A stretch of 64,000 nucleotides of DNA from Sporosarcina sp. P33 (GCF_002077155.1 NZ_CP015027.1:2954501-3018500); one strand, 5' to 3'; shown: positions 47,117 through 56,104, counted from the first letter of the stretch. The notes: generated by a model not told the origin, from the sequence alone. Program-made: numbers and translations.

Positions 47117-48685
47117 ATGGATTATGTAATTGAAATGCTGGAAGTCTCCAAAAAGTTCGGAAACTTTTATGCGAATGATCATATTACGCTGCAATTGAAA
47201 AAAGGTGAGATCCATGCACTGCTCGGTGAAAACGGTGCAGGGAAGTCTACTTTAATGAACGTATTATTCGGACTGTACCAGCCAGACGGCGGAGAAATCC
47301 GGGTGCATGGGAAAAAAGTTGAGATTTCAGATCCGAACGTAGCGAATGATCTGGGAATCGGGATGGTCCATCAGCACTTTATGCTTGTGGAAAATCTGAC
47401 CGTTACCGAGAATATTATCTTAGGCAGTGAGCCGACGAAATCCGGAATCATCAATATTAAAGATTCTGCAAAAAAAGTGGCTGAAATTTCAAAGATGTAT
47501 GGGCTAGATGTTGACCCGTACGCGAAAATTGAAGATATTTCTGTAGGTATGCAGCAGCGTGTCGAAATTCTGAAAACACTTTATCGCGGTGCAGACATAT
47601 TGATATTCGATGAGCCGACCGCTTCTTTGACACCGCAAGAAATCGATGAACTGCTGAATATCATGCGCAAGCTGGTTTCAGAAGGAAAGTCGATCATCCT
47701 GATTACACACAAATTGGCGGAAATCATGAATGTGACAGACAAAGTAACCGTTATACGCAAAGGTAAAGGGATCGGCACCGTCATTACAGCGGAAACGAAT
47801 CCGGAAGAACTGGCCACTCTGATGGTAGGACGTCAAGTGACGTTCAAAACTGAAAAAGGGCCCGCCGATCCGAAAGAGGAAGTATTGAAAATTGAGGATC
47901 TCGTCGTTACTGATTATCGCGGTGTAGATAAACTGAAGGGCTTGAATCTTTCCGTTCGACGCGGAGAAATAGTCGGGATTGCAGGGATTGACGGCAACGG
48001 ACAATCCGAGTTAATAGAAGCAATCACCGGTCTGGCGAAAGTTAAAAGCGGGAAAATCTATCTTAATAATGAAAACATAACCAATAAAAAGCCAAGAGAA
48101 ATAACAGAAAAAGGTCTTGGACATATTCCGCAAGACCGCCACAAACATGGACTTATATTAGATTTTTCAGTCGGCTATAATACCGCACTTCAATCGTATT
48201 ATCATGAACCATTTTCCAAAGGCGGTATTATGAATTATAAAGTGGTGAATGAGAAAGCGGAAGAGCTGATTAAGGAATACGACGTCAGAACGCAAGGAAC
48301 TCATGAATTGGCACGGGCATTGTCCGGGGGAAACCAGCAGAAACTGATTATTGGCCGGGAAGTTAAGCGAAATCCTGATCTGTTGATTGCTGCACTGCCG
48401 ACACGCGGTCTGGACGTGGGGGCCATAGAATTTATTCATCGCCGCCTCATTGAACAGCGAGACAGCGGCAAGGCGGTTCTGCTGATTACATTTGAATTAG
48501 ATGAAGTCATGAACGTTTCCGATCGGATTGCAGTTATTTACGATGGAGCGATAGTAGGCACAGTGGTGCCGCAGGAAACAACAGAACAGGCACTCGGATT
48601 GATGATGGCGGGCCATTCAAAAGATGTGGCTGAAAAGAAAGTAATAGCCGCAGAGAAGGACGGTGATGATCATCATGTCGAATAA
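47117..48685 (+). CDS. Nucleoside ABC transporter ATPase (NupO-like)
   Basis: This is the double-ATPase subunit of the BMP-type nucleoside transporter. The product (522 residues) has a first domain with canonical Walker A GENGAGKST (residues 37-45), signature motif and Walker B LIFDEPTASLTPQE. The second domain has the degenerate Walker A GIDGNGQSE, as usual in this sugar/nucleoside family, and signature LSGGNQQK. ATG 47117 is chosen from AGGGAAG about 8 bases upstream; the 31-residue extension upstream does not look protein-like. It overlaps the first permease gene. Confidence 0.94.
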   Translation: MDYVIEMLEVSKKFGNFYANDHITLQLKKGEIHALLGENGAGKSTLMNVLFGLYQPDGGEIRVHGKKVEISDPNVANDLGIGMVHQHFMLVENLTVTENIILGSEPTKSGIINIKDSAKKVAEISKMYGLDVDPYAKIEDISVGMQQRVEILKTLYRGADILIFDEPTASLTPQEIDELLNIMRKLVSEGKSIILITHKLAEIMNVTDKVTVIRKGKGIGTVITAETNPEELATLMVGRQVTFKTEKGPADPKEEVLKIEDLVVTDYRGVDKLKGLNLSVRRGEIVGIAGIDGNGQSELIEAITGLAKVKSGKIYLNNENITNKKPREITEKGLGHIPQDRHKHGLILDFSVGYNTALQSYYHEPFSKGGIMNYKVVNEKAEELIKEYDVRTQGTHELARALSGGNQQKLIIGREVKRNPDLLIAALPTRGLDVGAIEFIHRRLIEQRDSGKAVLLITFELDEVMNVSDRIAVIYDGAIVGTVVPQETTEQALGLMMAGHSKDVAEKKVIAAEKDGDDHHVE

Positions 48686-49721
48686 AGTGATCAATATTTT
48701 GGTGCCGGTAATTTCGATCATTTTAGGTCTGCTTGTAGGCGCGGTTGTAATGCTGGTCAGTGACTATAATCCGGTTGCCGGTTATACAGCATTGTGGAAT
48801 GGTATTTTTGGTGATTCTTATGCAATCGGCGAGACAATTCGTCAGATTAGCCCCTACTTACTTGCGGGACTTGCCGTTGCATTCGCATTCAGAACAGGGC
48901 TGTTTAATATCGGGGTGGAAGGACAATTGATTGTCGGCTGGTTTGCCGCAGCATATGTAGGAATGGCATTCGAACTGCCGAAAATAATTCACTTGCCGCT
49001 TGCACTCCTTGCTGCCGCTGCTGCAGGGGCACTTTGGGGTCTGATCCCTGGTATTTTAAAAGCCACTTTGAAAGTCCATGAAGTTATTGTTACGATCATG
49101 ATGAACTATATTGCATTACATATAGTAAACGCATTAATCAAAACGCTTTCCGGCGGCGGATTCAAATTAGACCGTATTCACGAATCGGCATCCCTCCGGT
49201 CAGAATTTCTATCTAATTTAACGGATTATTCTACGTTGCACTATGGAATTTTTATCGCCTTAGCGATGGTCATTGTCATGTGGTTCATTTTAGAGAAAAC
49301 CAAAACAGGATTTGAATTAAAATCTGTTGGCTTTAATGAAAATGCCGCACAATATGCAGGAATGAGTGCCAATAAAAATATTGTCCTTGCTATGGTCATC
49401 TCGGGTGCCTTCGCGGGTCTCGGCGGTGCAATGGAGGCATTGGGCACGTTTGGAAACATTTCTTCAATGGGCGGCTTCACAGGCATCGGCTTTGACGGAA
49501 TCGCAGTTGCATTGCTTGGAGCGAATACTCCGCTTGGCGTAATTTTCGGTGCTACACTGTTCGGATCGCTGAAATACGGTGCAAATAACATGCCGAATGA
49601 AGCGGGCATTCCTGTAGAAATTGTGTCTATTATTATTGCATTGGTTATTTTCTTTGTTGCCTGCGGATACATCATCCGTGTAGGACTTGTGCGTTTACGT
49701 AATAAGAAGGAGGCGAAGTGA
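48675..49721 (+). CDS. Nucleoside ABC transporter permease 1 (NupP-like)
   Basis: This permease belongs to the BPD_transp_2 family used by sugar/nucleoside ABC transporters. The product (348 residues from 48675) has about eight to ten membrane segments, with FRTGLFNIGVEGQLIVGWFA near residues 75-95 and KVHEVIVTIMMNYIA typical of this group. Several start codons are possible (GTG 48663, ATG 48666, ATG 48675). MSNKVINILVP from 48675 fits homologue N-termini best but has weak spacing. It overlaps the ATPase gene by about 11 bases. Confidence 0.9.
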   Translation: MSNKVINILVPVISIILGLLVGAVVMLVSDYNPVAGYTALWNGIFGDSYAIGETIRQISPYLLAGLAVAFAFRTGLFNIGVEGQLIVGWFAAAYVGMAFELPKIIHLPLALLAAAAAGALWGLIPGILKATLKVHEVIVTIMMNYIALHIVNALIKTLSGGGFKLDRIHESASLRSEFLSNLTDYSTLHYGIFIALAMVIVMWFILEKTKTGFELKSVGFNENAAQYAGMSANKNIVLAMVISGAFAGLGGAMEALGTFGNISSMGGFTGIGFDGIAVALLGANTPLGVIFGATLFGSLKYGANNMPNEAGIPVEIVSIIIALVIFFVACGYIIRVGLVRLRNKKEAK

Positions 49722-49722
49722 C

Positions 49723-50676
49723 ATGTTAGATGTGTTATATTTCATCATACCTATAACAATTGCTTCAGCGGCTCCTCTTATATTCACAGCAATCGGCGGC
49801 GTATTTTCAGAACGTTCCGGAGTGATCAACATCGGATTGGAAGGTCTCATGATTATGGGGGCATTCATCGGTATTTTATTTAACTTATTCTTTGCCGATA
49901 CGTTTGGCGCCTGGACACCATGGCTGTCACTAATCGTTGCGATGATCGTCTCAGCTTTGTTCGCAACGCTTCACGCAATCGCTTCGATATCGTTTCGGGC
50001 AGATCAGGTAGTATCGGGTGTTGCGATCAATATGCTAGGTCTTGCTATTGCATTGTTCTCTGTTAAGATGATCTTCGGCAAAGGGCAGACGGATTTCATT
50101 CAGCAAAAAATCCCGCGTTTCAATGTGCCGTATTTGGAAGATATTCCAATCATCGGCCCCATGTTCTTTAAATTAGTGTACGGGTCTTCTATTATTGCAA
50201 TAGCTGTTGCATTTATCGCGTGGTTCGTTATTTACAAAACACCATTTGGTCTGCGTCTGCGTTCAGTAGGGGAACACCCGATGGCGGCAGATACGATGGG
50301 AATTAAAGTAACAAAAATCCGTTACATCGCAGTGATCATCTCGGGAGGGCTTGCCGGAATCGGCGGCGCCGTCTACTCTCAGACGATTACAAATGATTTT
50401 GGACATGCAACGATTAACGGGCAGGGATTTATGGCGCTTGCCGCAATGATTTTTGGTAAGTGGCATCCGCTTGGTGCAATGGGCGCAGCTTTATTCTTTG
50501 GTTTTGCACAAGCTCTTGCCATCAGTTCTTCAAGTATTAAATTCCTGTCTGATATTCCGGCAGTGTATTTCCATATATTCCCTTACGTTCTGACAATACT
50601 TGCTTTGGCCGGCTTCCTTGGAAAAGCGAATGCGCCAAAAGCAATTGGTAAGCCGTATATAAAAGGAAACCGATAA
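49723..50676 (+). CDS. Nucleoside ABC transporter permease 2 (NupQ-like)
   Basis: This is the second permease of the same transporter. The product (317 residues from ATG 49723) has about eight membrane segments and the family blocks TAIGGVFSERSGVINIGLEG and AADTMGIKVTKIRYIAVIIS. GAAGGAGG at 49706-49713 is 9 bases upstream, so the longer frame from 49687 is not used. It begins one base after the permease 1 stop. A terminator follows. Confidence 0.92.
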   Translation: MLDVLYFIIPITIASAAPLIFTAIGGVFSERSGVINIGLEGLMIMGAFIGILFNLFFADTFGAWTPWLSLIVAMIVSALFATLHAIASISFRADQVVSGVAINMLGLAIALFSVKMIFGKGQTDFIQQKIPRFNVPYLEDIPIIGPMFFKLVYGSSIIAIAVAFIAWFVIYKTPFGLRLRSVGEHPMAADTMGIKVTKIRYIAVIISGGLAGIGGAVYSQTITNDFGHATINGQGFMALAAMIFGKWHPLGAMGAALFFGFAQALAISSSSIKFLSDIPAVYFHIFPYVLTILALAGFLGKANAPKAIGKPYIKGNR

Positions 50677-50683
50677 CAGTCAT

Positions 50684-50724
50684 AAAAGCTATCTGGAGAC
50701 ACATGCTCTTCAGATAGCTTTTGC
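50684..50724 (+). terminator. Intrinsic terminator after the nucleoside transporter genes
   Basis: A perfect 12-bp stem (50684-50695 with 50711-50722) with additional GAG/CTC pairing in the loop. The right arm ends in TTTT. Confidence 0.8.
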
Positions 50725-50741
50725 AGGTTTGCATGCGTTTT

Positions 50742-50846
50742 GCCAGCCTCTCGGGTTGCTTCAGCAATAAAATTAAAGGCAAAGAGCGCCTTTATTTTTA
50801 TTGCCTCCAGCACCTGTCGAGGCTAAACGGCGCTCTCAGCACTTGT
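50742..50846. repeat. 105-bp structured intergenic repeat, copy 1
   Basis: This unit matches copy 2 at 104 of 105 positions. It contains an outer AGCCTC/GAGGCT pair (50745-50750 with 50819-50824), a TTGCT/AGCAA hairpin (50756-50760 with 50763-50767), and a TAAAGGC/GCCTTTA hairpin (50774-50780 with 50788-50794) followed by a T run. A GAGCGCC stretch (50784-50790) can alternatively pair with GGCGCTC (50829-50835). The pattern resembles, from memory, GC-rich intergenic repeats common in Bacillaceae. Confidence 0.9.
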
Positions 50847-50863
50847 GTCATCCGGCTTCGAAC

Positions 50864-50968
50864 GCCAGCCTCTCGGGTTGCTTCAGCAATAAAATTAAAG
50901 GCAAAGAGCGCCTTTATTTTTATCGCCTCCAGCACCTGTCGAGGCTAAACGGCGCTCTCAGCACTTGT
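50864..50968. repeat. 105-bp structured intergenic repeat, copy 2
   Basis: This is the second copy, in the same orientation, 122 bases downstream of copy 1 with a 17-base spacer. The only difference is C at 50924 where copy 1 has T at 50802. It retains all the hairpins of copy 1. The near-identity implies recent duplication or strong gene conversion. Confidence 0.9.
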
Positions 50969-51049
50969 AGGTGTATTATTTTCCATTTCCACGGCTAAAA
51001 TGTATAGTGAGACTAGGAATACATATAATAAGGTAAACGAGGTGTTTGT

Positions 51050-52324
51050 ATGTTCAATAAAACAAAATTACAAAATGGCGTTCATTTGTATATACGGAAA
51101 ACGGATCAGTTTAAAACAGTGAATGTGACGATCAAGTGGAAAGCGCCGCTGGATCAGAAGAAGGCTTCTGAACGTACGGTGCTTGCTAATGTGCTGGAGG
51201 CTACAACGAAGCAGTATCCAACGTTAAGTGAGATGCGCAAGGCGCTCGATGAACTCTATGGGACGGTATTGTTTACAGATGTCTCTAAGCGAAGTTCACA
51301 GCACATTGTTTCGCTTTATACAGAATGTGTAAACGATGAGTTTTTCGAAGGTGAAGATATCTTTAAGCAATTGTGGCAGCTGATCCGCTCTGTTGTATTT
51401 GATCCGAACGTTACAGACGGCGCATTTGATCCCGCTGTGACGGAAAGAGAAAAGCGAAATGTGCGTGACCGTATACGATCGATATATGATGACAAAACAC
51501 GCTTTGCACAGAAGCGTATGCTGGAGATTATGCGTCCTGATCACCCTGCATCGATTTCAGCTTATGGAACAGAAGATGCTGTGGCAGGAATTACACATGA
51601 AAGCCTTTATGCTACATATGAAGATATGATCACTAATGATTTGATTGATATATATGTGGTGGGTGATGTGGATGAGAATGAAATCATTGAACAGATCAAG
51701 CAGTTCCTGCCTTTCACGGCAAGAGAAGCAGCTGTTCAAAACGAGTTGCCGGAAGTAACAGCACCGGATGCAGTAAAAACAGTCAGAGAAAAGCAAGATA
51801 TGAAGCAAGGAAAACTGCACTTAGGTTTTGATACACCGGTTTCATTTCGCCATCCCGACTACCATAAGATGCAAGTGACGAATGGAATTTTTGGCGGGTT
51901 TGCGCACAGTAAACTGTTCATGAACGTACGGGAGAAAGAAAGTATGGCCTATTATGCAAACAGTGCATTCGCTTCACAGTACGGCATTGTCTACGTGACA
52001 GCAGGAATAGATGCGGATCTGGAAGAGAAGGCGGTTAACTTAATCCTAGAGCAGCTGACATCGCTGCAGAATGGCGGAGCAACCGAACTCGAGTTGAATC
52101 AGACGATTGCACTCCTTGAAAATAGCATTTTGGGTGCAAATGATTCTGCACGCAGCCAAATTGAAATTTACGATCAATACAAAGAGCTCGATGAAAATTT
52201 CACATCAGAGCGACTGATCAAGAAATGGGAATCTGTCACTCTGGATGATATTAAAGAAATGGCAAAAACAATTCAGCTTGAAATCGTGTATCTGCTGTCA
52301 GGCAAGGGAGATGAATCCAAATGA
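51050..52324 (+). CDS. ymfF: M16-family protein YmfF, lacking the zinc motif
   Basis: YmfF is an M16 peptidase-fold protein paired with YmfH. The 424-residue product has the M16 architecture, but the first domain has no HxxEH zinc motif: the expected region reads RTVLANVLEATTKQYPTL. It is therefore probably a non-catalytic partner, as known for other M16 heterodimers. The ribosome-binding site acgaggtg precedes ATG 51050. The gene overlaps ymfH by 4 bases. Confidence 0.93.
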   Translation: MFNKTKLQNGVHLYIRKTDQFKTVNVTIKWKAPLDQKKASERTVLANVLEATTKQYPTLSEMRKALDELYGTVLFTDVSKRSSQHIVSLYTECVNDEFFEGEDIFKQLWQLIRSVVFDPNVTDGAFDPAVTEREKRNVRDRIRSIYDDKTRFAQKRMLEIMRPDHPASISAYGTEDAVAGITHESLYATYEDMITNDLIDIYVVGDVDENEIIEQIKQFLPFTAREAAVQNELPEVTAPDAVKTVREKQDMKQGKLHLGFDTPVSFRHPDYHKMQVTNGIFGGFAHSKLFMNVREKESMAYYANSAFASQYGIVYVTAGIDADLEEKAVNLILEQLTSLQNGGATELELNQTIALLENSILGANDSARSQIEIYDQYKELDENFTSERLIKKWESVTLDDIKEMAKTIQLEIVYLLSGKGDESK

Positions 52325-53616
52325 AAGAAATAGTATTTAATCAGCTGCAGGAAAAAATCTATACGGAAACATTGGACAACGGATTGAAAGTCGTCATTTT
52401 GCCGAAACGCGGATTTTCTAAAACATTCGTTACTTTTACTACAAAATACGGATCCATTGACCGTACATTCAAGCCGCACGGCAAAGATGAATTCATAACT
52501 GTACCGGACGGGATCGCACATTTCCTTGAACATAAAATGTTTGAGAAGGAAGACGGCGATGTATTCCAGAAATTCAGTTTGAATGGCGCCTCTGCAAACG
52601 CCTATACAACATTCGGCAGAACTGCTTATTTATTCTCTGCGACAAATAAATTAAAAGAGAATACGGAAGTGCTGTTAGATTTTGTTCAAGACCCGTACTT
52701 CACCAAACAGACTGTAGATAAAGAAAAAGGGATTATTGCCCAGGAAATTACAATGTATGATGATCAGCCCGATTGGCGTTTGTATTTCGGCACAATTGAA
52801 AATCTTTACGAAAATCATCCCGTAAAAATTGATATCGCAGGCACTGTAGAGTCCATTCAGGATATTACGGCGGAGTATTTGCATACATGCTATGAAACGT
52901 TCTATCATCCGTCCAATATGCTGCTGTTCATCGTTGGCGCTGTAGAGCCGGAAGAGATGATGGCTTTTGTCAAAGAAAACCAGGCCAAGAAAAAGTTCGA
53001 TCAGCCTGAACCGATCGAACGGAAATTCCCTTCAGAATCTATGGAAGTGGATGTGCCAGAACGCACCTTAACAATGGATGTCTCAAAACCAAAGCTGAAC
53101 ATCGGCATGAAGTGCACTGCAGTCGACCAGCAGGGGCAGCAAATGCTGGAAACGGAATTGTCAGCCAACCTGGTCCTTGACAGTCTCTTCGGACGCACTT
53201 CTTCATTTTATGAAAAAGCCAATGCAGAAGGGCTCGTTGATGAATCATTTTCCTATGAGTTTTCAATGGAAGAGGGCTACGGTTTTGCAATGGTTGGATC
53301 AGATACCGATGAACCGGAACGTTTAGAAGAATTAATTCGTCAAACAATTAAAGACGCAAAAACTAATTGGCCGGTGCTGGATGAGGATTTAGAAAGAATG
53401 CGCAAAAAGAAAATCGGTCAATTTATGCGTTCGCTGAATTCTATAGAATTTATCGCTAATCAGTATACCCGATATGAATTTAACGAAATGAACTTATTTG
53501 ACGTCGTTCCGACATTAGAGAAACTGTCAATGGATAAGTTAAAGCAGGCATTCTCTACAATTTCTGATGACAGCAGCTACACCATCTTTAAAATTCTGCC
53601 GCCAAGCACGCAATGA
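52321..53616 (+). CDS. ymfH: M16 zinc peptidase YmfH
   Basis: YmfH is the catalytic M16 peptidase of this pair. The 431-residue product has His67-Phe-Leu-Glu70-His71 in GIAHFLEHKMF, with a glutamate for zinc in the downstream helix. The second domain is present. It overlaps ymfF (ATGA) and ymfI by 4 bases, so ymfF-ymfH-ymfI form one operon. The physiological substrate is unknown. Confidence 0.95.
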   Translation: MKEIVFNQLQEKIYTETLDNGLKVVILPKRGFSKTFVTFTTKYGSIDRTFKPHGKDEFITVPDGIAHFLEHKMFEKEDGDVFQKFSLNGASANAYTTFGRTAYLFSATNKLKENTEVLLDFVQDPYFTKQTVDKEKGIIAQEITMYDDQPDWRLYFGTIENLYENHPVKIDIAGTVESIQDITAEYLHTCYETFYHPSNMLLFIVGAVEPEEMMAFVKENQAKKKFDQPEPIERKFPSESMEVDVPERTLTMDVSKPKLNIGMKCTAVDQQGQQMLETELSANLVLDSLFGRTSSFYEKANAEGLVDESFSYEFSMEEGYGFAMVGSDTDEPERLEELIRQTIKDAKTNWPVLDEDLERMRKKKIGQFMRSLNSIEFIANQYTRYEFNEMNLFDVVPTLEKLSMDKLKQAFSTISDDSSYTIFKILPPSTQ

Positions 53617-54347
53617 ACAATCTGCGATTCGCTCTCGTTTTAGGTTCGTCAGGCGGAATAGGAGAAGTAATCAGCAGACAGCTGGCTGCAGCTGGCTGGT
53701 CATTATATTTGCATTATAATACAAATAAAAAACAGCTGGATCTGCTGCTGGATGAACTTAAAAAAGCGTATCCCGGCCAACAGTTCCGCAGTGTTCAGGC
53801 AGATTTTAGAGCGGAACAGGCAGCGGAAAAGCTCGCAGCAGATATTACGCACGTTCAGGCCATTGTTGTTGCCAATGGGCAAGCCTTAGTGAAACTGTTG
53901 TCCGATACAACGGAAGTAGAGATGACTGAGCTGTGGCAGGTTCATATACAAAATCCTGCCAGGTTAATCGCATTATTATCTGAAAAACTGCGCAGGCATA
54001 ATGTGTCTTATATAACGTTTATCGGGTCGATTTGGGGAAGTGCCGGAGCCGCAGGGGAAGTCATGTATTCAGCGGTGAAAGGCGCGCAGCACGCATTTGT
54101 TAAAGCCTATGCAAAGGAAGCTGCTTATTCAGGCATTCGTGTCAATGCCATTGCGCCCGGATGGATTGATACTAGGATGAATCAGGAGTTCTCCGCTGAA
54201 GAGCGGCAGCAGGTGCTCGAGCAGATCCCGCTCTTGTCAGTCGGGACACCGCAGGAAATAGCGAATATGGCAGAATTTTTGCTGAGCGGCAAAGCGGATT
54301 ATATGACTGGTGAGATTATTCAAATCAATGGCGGCTGGTACATATAG
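53613..54347 (+). CDS. ymfI: Short-chain dehydrogenase/reductase YmfI
   Basis: YmfI is an SDR family oxidoreductase similar to FabG. The 244-residue product has the cofactor motif LGSSGGIGE (residues 10-18), the NG motif (ANGQ) and the catalytic Ser139, Tyr152 and Lys156 (YSAVK). The C-terminal GEIIQINGGWYI is typical of FabG-like enzymes. Its substrate is not known. It overlaps ymfH and is followed by a strong terminator. Confidence 0.93.
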   Translation: MNNLRFALVLGSSGGIGEVISRQLAAAGWSLYLHYNTNKKQLDLLLDELKKAYPGQQFRSVQADFRAEQAAEKLAADITHVQAIVVANGQALVKLLSDTTEVEMTELWQVHIQNPARLIALLSEKLRRHNVSYITFIGSIWGSAGAAGEVMYSAVKGAQHAFVKAYAKEAAYSGIRVNAIAPGWIDTRMNQEFSAEERQQVLEQIPLLSVGTPQEIANMAEFLLSGKADYMTGEIIQINGGWYI

Positions 54348-54354
54348 TCTGCGG

Positions 54355-54389
54355 GAAAAGGACAGCGCACGATGTCCTTTTCTTTTTTT
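54355..54389 (+). terminator. Intrinsic terminator after ymfI
   Basis: A perfect 10-bp stem (54355-54364 with 54373-54382) is followed by CTTTTTTT. Confidence 0.9.
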
Positions 54390-54480
54390 CTTTAATTCAT
54401 ACGGTGTATCCGCTATTATAGAACTACATGCAAAGTAGCGCATTTTGGAAAAAAACAGATTATATGAGGGAGTGTGTCGA

Positions 54481-55275
54481 ATGGGAGAGTGGTATGTCGA
54501 ATACGAGATTCAAGTCAATCGGCCGGGATTGCTGGGCGATATCGCTTCCTTGCTCGGCATGCTGCGCGTGGACATCGTAACCATTAATGGGGTAGATGGA
54601 AGGTATCGCGGCATGCTCGTTCAAACAGATCATGATCAGCAGATTAAACGTTTTGAGTTAATCGCGTCTACTATGGACACGATTGTCATTCATAAGATCA
54701 GAGAACCCAAATTGCGGGATGTTCTGGCTGTTCGTCATGGACATTATATCCAGCGCGGGACGGATGACCGGAAAACATTCCAGTTCATACGCAGTGAACT
54801 GGGAATTCTAGTAGACTTTTTAGCCGAAATCTTTAAACAGGATGGTCATAAGTTAATTGGTGTTCGCGGGATGCCGCGGGTAGGCAAGACGGAATCAGTG
54901 GTGGCAGCGAGTGTCTGTGCCAATAAGAAATGGGTGTTTCTGTCTTCTACGATGATTAAACAAACGGTGCGCACAAGCATGATGGGTGATGAGTTTTCAG
55001 ATGATAACATCTTTATTTTAGATGGGATCGTCACACGCAAATCGTCTGATGAACGGCATATGCAGCTGGTTCGTGAAATTATGGGATTGCCTACGATCAA
55101 AGTGGTTGAACATCCTGATATGTTCGTCAAGCAATCAGAATATACTATTGATGATTTTGATATCATTATAGAGTTGCGGACACACGTTGATCAGGAAATT
55201 ACTTACGATATCTTGGAAAAGAATGATCAAATGTCAACCCGCAATCCCATGGGCGGATTTGATATGTTTAATTGA
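54481..55275 (+). CDS. ymfK: DUF3388 protein YmfK with ACT-like and P-loop-like regions
   Basis: This 264-residue protein is the Bacillales DUF3388 family. Its first 80 residues (EYEIQVNRPGLLGDIASLLG) look like an ACT domain. The C-terminal part has a degenerate P-loop, GMPRVGKTESVVAAS, suggesting nucleotide binding. Function is not established. ATG 54481 has a GAGGGAG about 8 bases upstream; the longer frame from TTG 54445 has none. The DUF3243 gene (ymfJ) that precedes it in B. subtilis is absent here. Confidence 0.9.
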   Translation: MGEWYVEYEIQVNRPGLLGDIASLLGMLRVDIVTINGVDGRYRGMLVQTDHDQQIKRFELIASTMDTIVIHKIREPKLRDVLAVRHGHYIQRGTDDRKTFQFIRSELGILVDFLAEIFKQDGHKLIGVRGMPRVGKTESVVAASVCANKKWVFLSSTMIKQTVRTSMMGDEFSDDNIFILDGIVTRKSSDERHMQLVREIMGLPTIKVVEHPDMFVKQSEYTIDDFDIIIELRTHVDQEITYDILEKNDQMSTRNPMGGFDMFN

Positions 55276-55302
55276 TAGAGATTAGTTAGGTGGGTGTTGA
55301 AC

Positions 55303-56103
55303 TTGCTCGGAATCGGTGCACGTTTAAAAGAAGCAAGAATTGCAAAAGGATTAACATTGGAAGATTTGCAGGACAGTACCAAAATCCAAAAACGTTATCT
55401 GTCGGCAATTGAAAATGAGGATTTCAAGGTGATCCCCGGTGCGTTTTATGTGCGGGTTTTCATCAAACAATATGCTGATTCAGTCGACATGGATGCGGAT
55501 GAGATTTTGTCGCTGTATCAGAAGGAATATGAAAGCATTGTTCAGGACGAACAGGAAAAAGTAACCCCAGCAACTATGCAGCGCAGTGCGGGGACAAAGC
55601 AGTACAGCGAGTTAAAAGCGGCATTGCCTAAAATTATTGTGGCGGCATTCATTATCATGATATTTGTCATAGTTTATGTGTTACTAAGGGACAAAGCGGC
55701 AGAATCGGGGATTGGAAGTGACACACCGCAAGGCGATATGTCCGAATTAACGCAGACGGATACTGCTGAAGTTGAAAAGCCGAAGAAACCATTCGAACAC
55801 GCTTCCACTGCAGGCGAGACGTCTACTTTTGTTGTGTCAGACCCCGACAAATTAAGAGTAATCGTGAAAACGACAGGCAATTCATGGATCTCTGTGACAG
55901 ATCAGGACGGCGAAGAACGTATGCCTGATAATAGGGGCAGAGTAGTGAATGATGGAGAAACGATTGAGATCGATGCTGACGACGCTGACAGTCTGAGAAT
56001 TCGGGTCGGTAACACGAACTTTGCAAAATTGACTGTTAACGGACAGCGGGTGGATTATCCAACTGACCTGATTACACAAAATATTGTTATGAAAAAGCCG
56101 TAG
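55303..56103 (+). CDS. ymfM: RodZ/YmfM-like helix-turn-helix membrane protein (TTG start)
   Basis: This protein resembles RodZ/YmfM, which in other bacteria supports cell shape and the elongasome. The product (266 residues) has an N-terminal HTH domain (LKEARIAKGLTLEDLQDST, ending EDFKVIPGAFYVRVF), one membrane helix near residues 105-125, a periplasmic linker, and a C-terminal beta-rich DUF4115-type domain. TTG 55303 is 9 bases after AGGTGG (55288-55293) and gives the expected N-terminus. The upstream GTG and TTG are too close to it. A terminator follows. Confidence 0.9.
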   Translation: MLGIGARLKEARIAKGLTLEDLQDSTKIQKRYLSAIENEDFKVIPGAFYVRVFIKQYADSVDMDADEILSLYQKEYESIVQDEQEKVTPATMQRSAGTKQYSELKAALPKIIVAAFIIMIFVIVYVLLRDKAAESGIGSDTPQGDMSELTQTDTAEVEKPKKPFEHASTAGETSTFVVSDPDKLRVIVKTTGNSWISVTDQDGEERMPDNRGRVVNDGETIEIDADDADSLRIRVGNTNFAKLTVNGQRVDYPTDLITQNIVMKKP

Positions 56104-56104
56104 A

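Larger units (their letters stand above)
50677..51049 (+). other. Intergenic region with terminator, twin repeats and putative ymfF promoter
   Basis: No coding region is supported here. The stretch holds a terminator (50684-50722), two 105-bp near-identical direct repeats (50742-50846 and 50864-50968) and, just before ymfF, a possible weak promoter (TTTCCA 50980-50985, 17 bases, TATAGT 51003-51008). The short open frames in the repeats have no ribosome-binding sites and follow the repeat structure. Confidence 0.8.

Noticed and set aside
50742..50968. Possible minimal CRISPR array
   Set aside because: There are only two 105-bp units separated by a 17-base spacer and no cas genes nearby. CRISPR repeats are much shorter than this.
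50721..50998. Open frames (75 and 65 residues) through the 105-bp repeats
   Set aside because: They lack ribosome-binding sites, run through the terminator-like hairpins and repeat each other because the DNA repeats.
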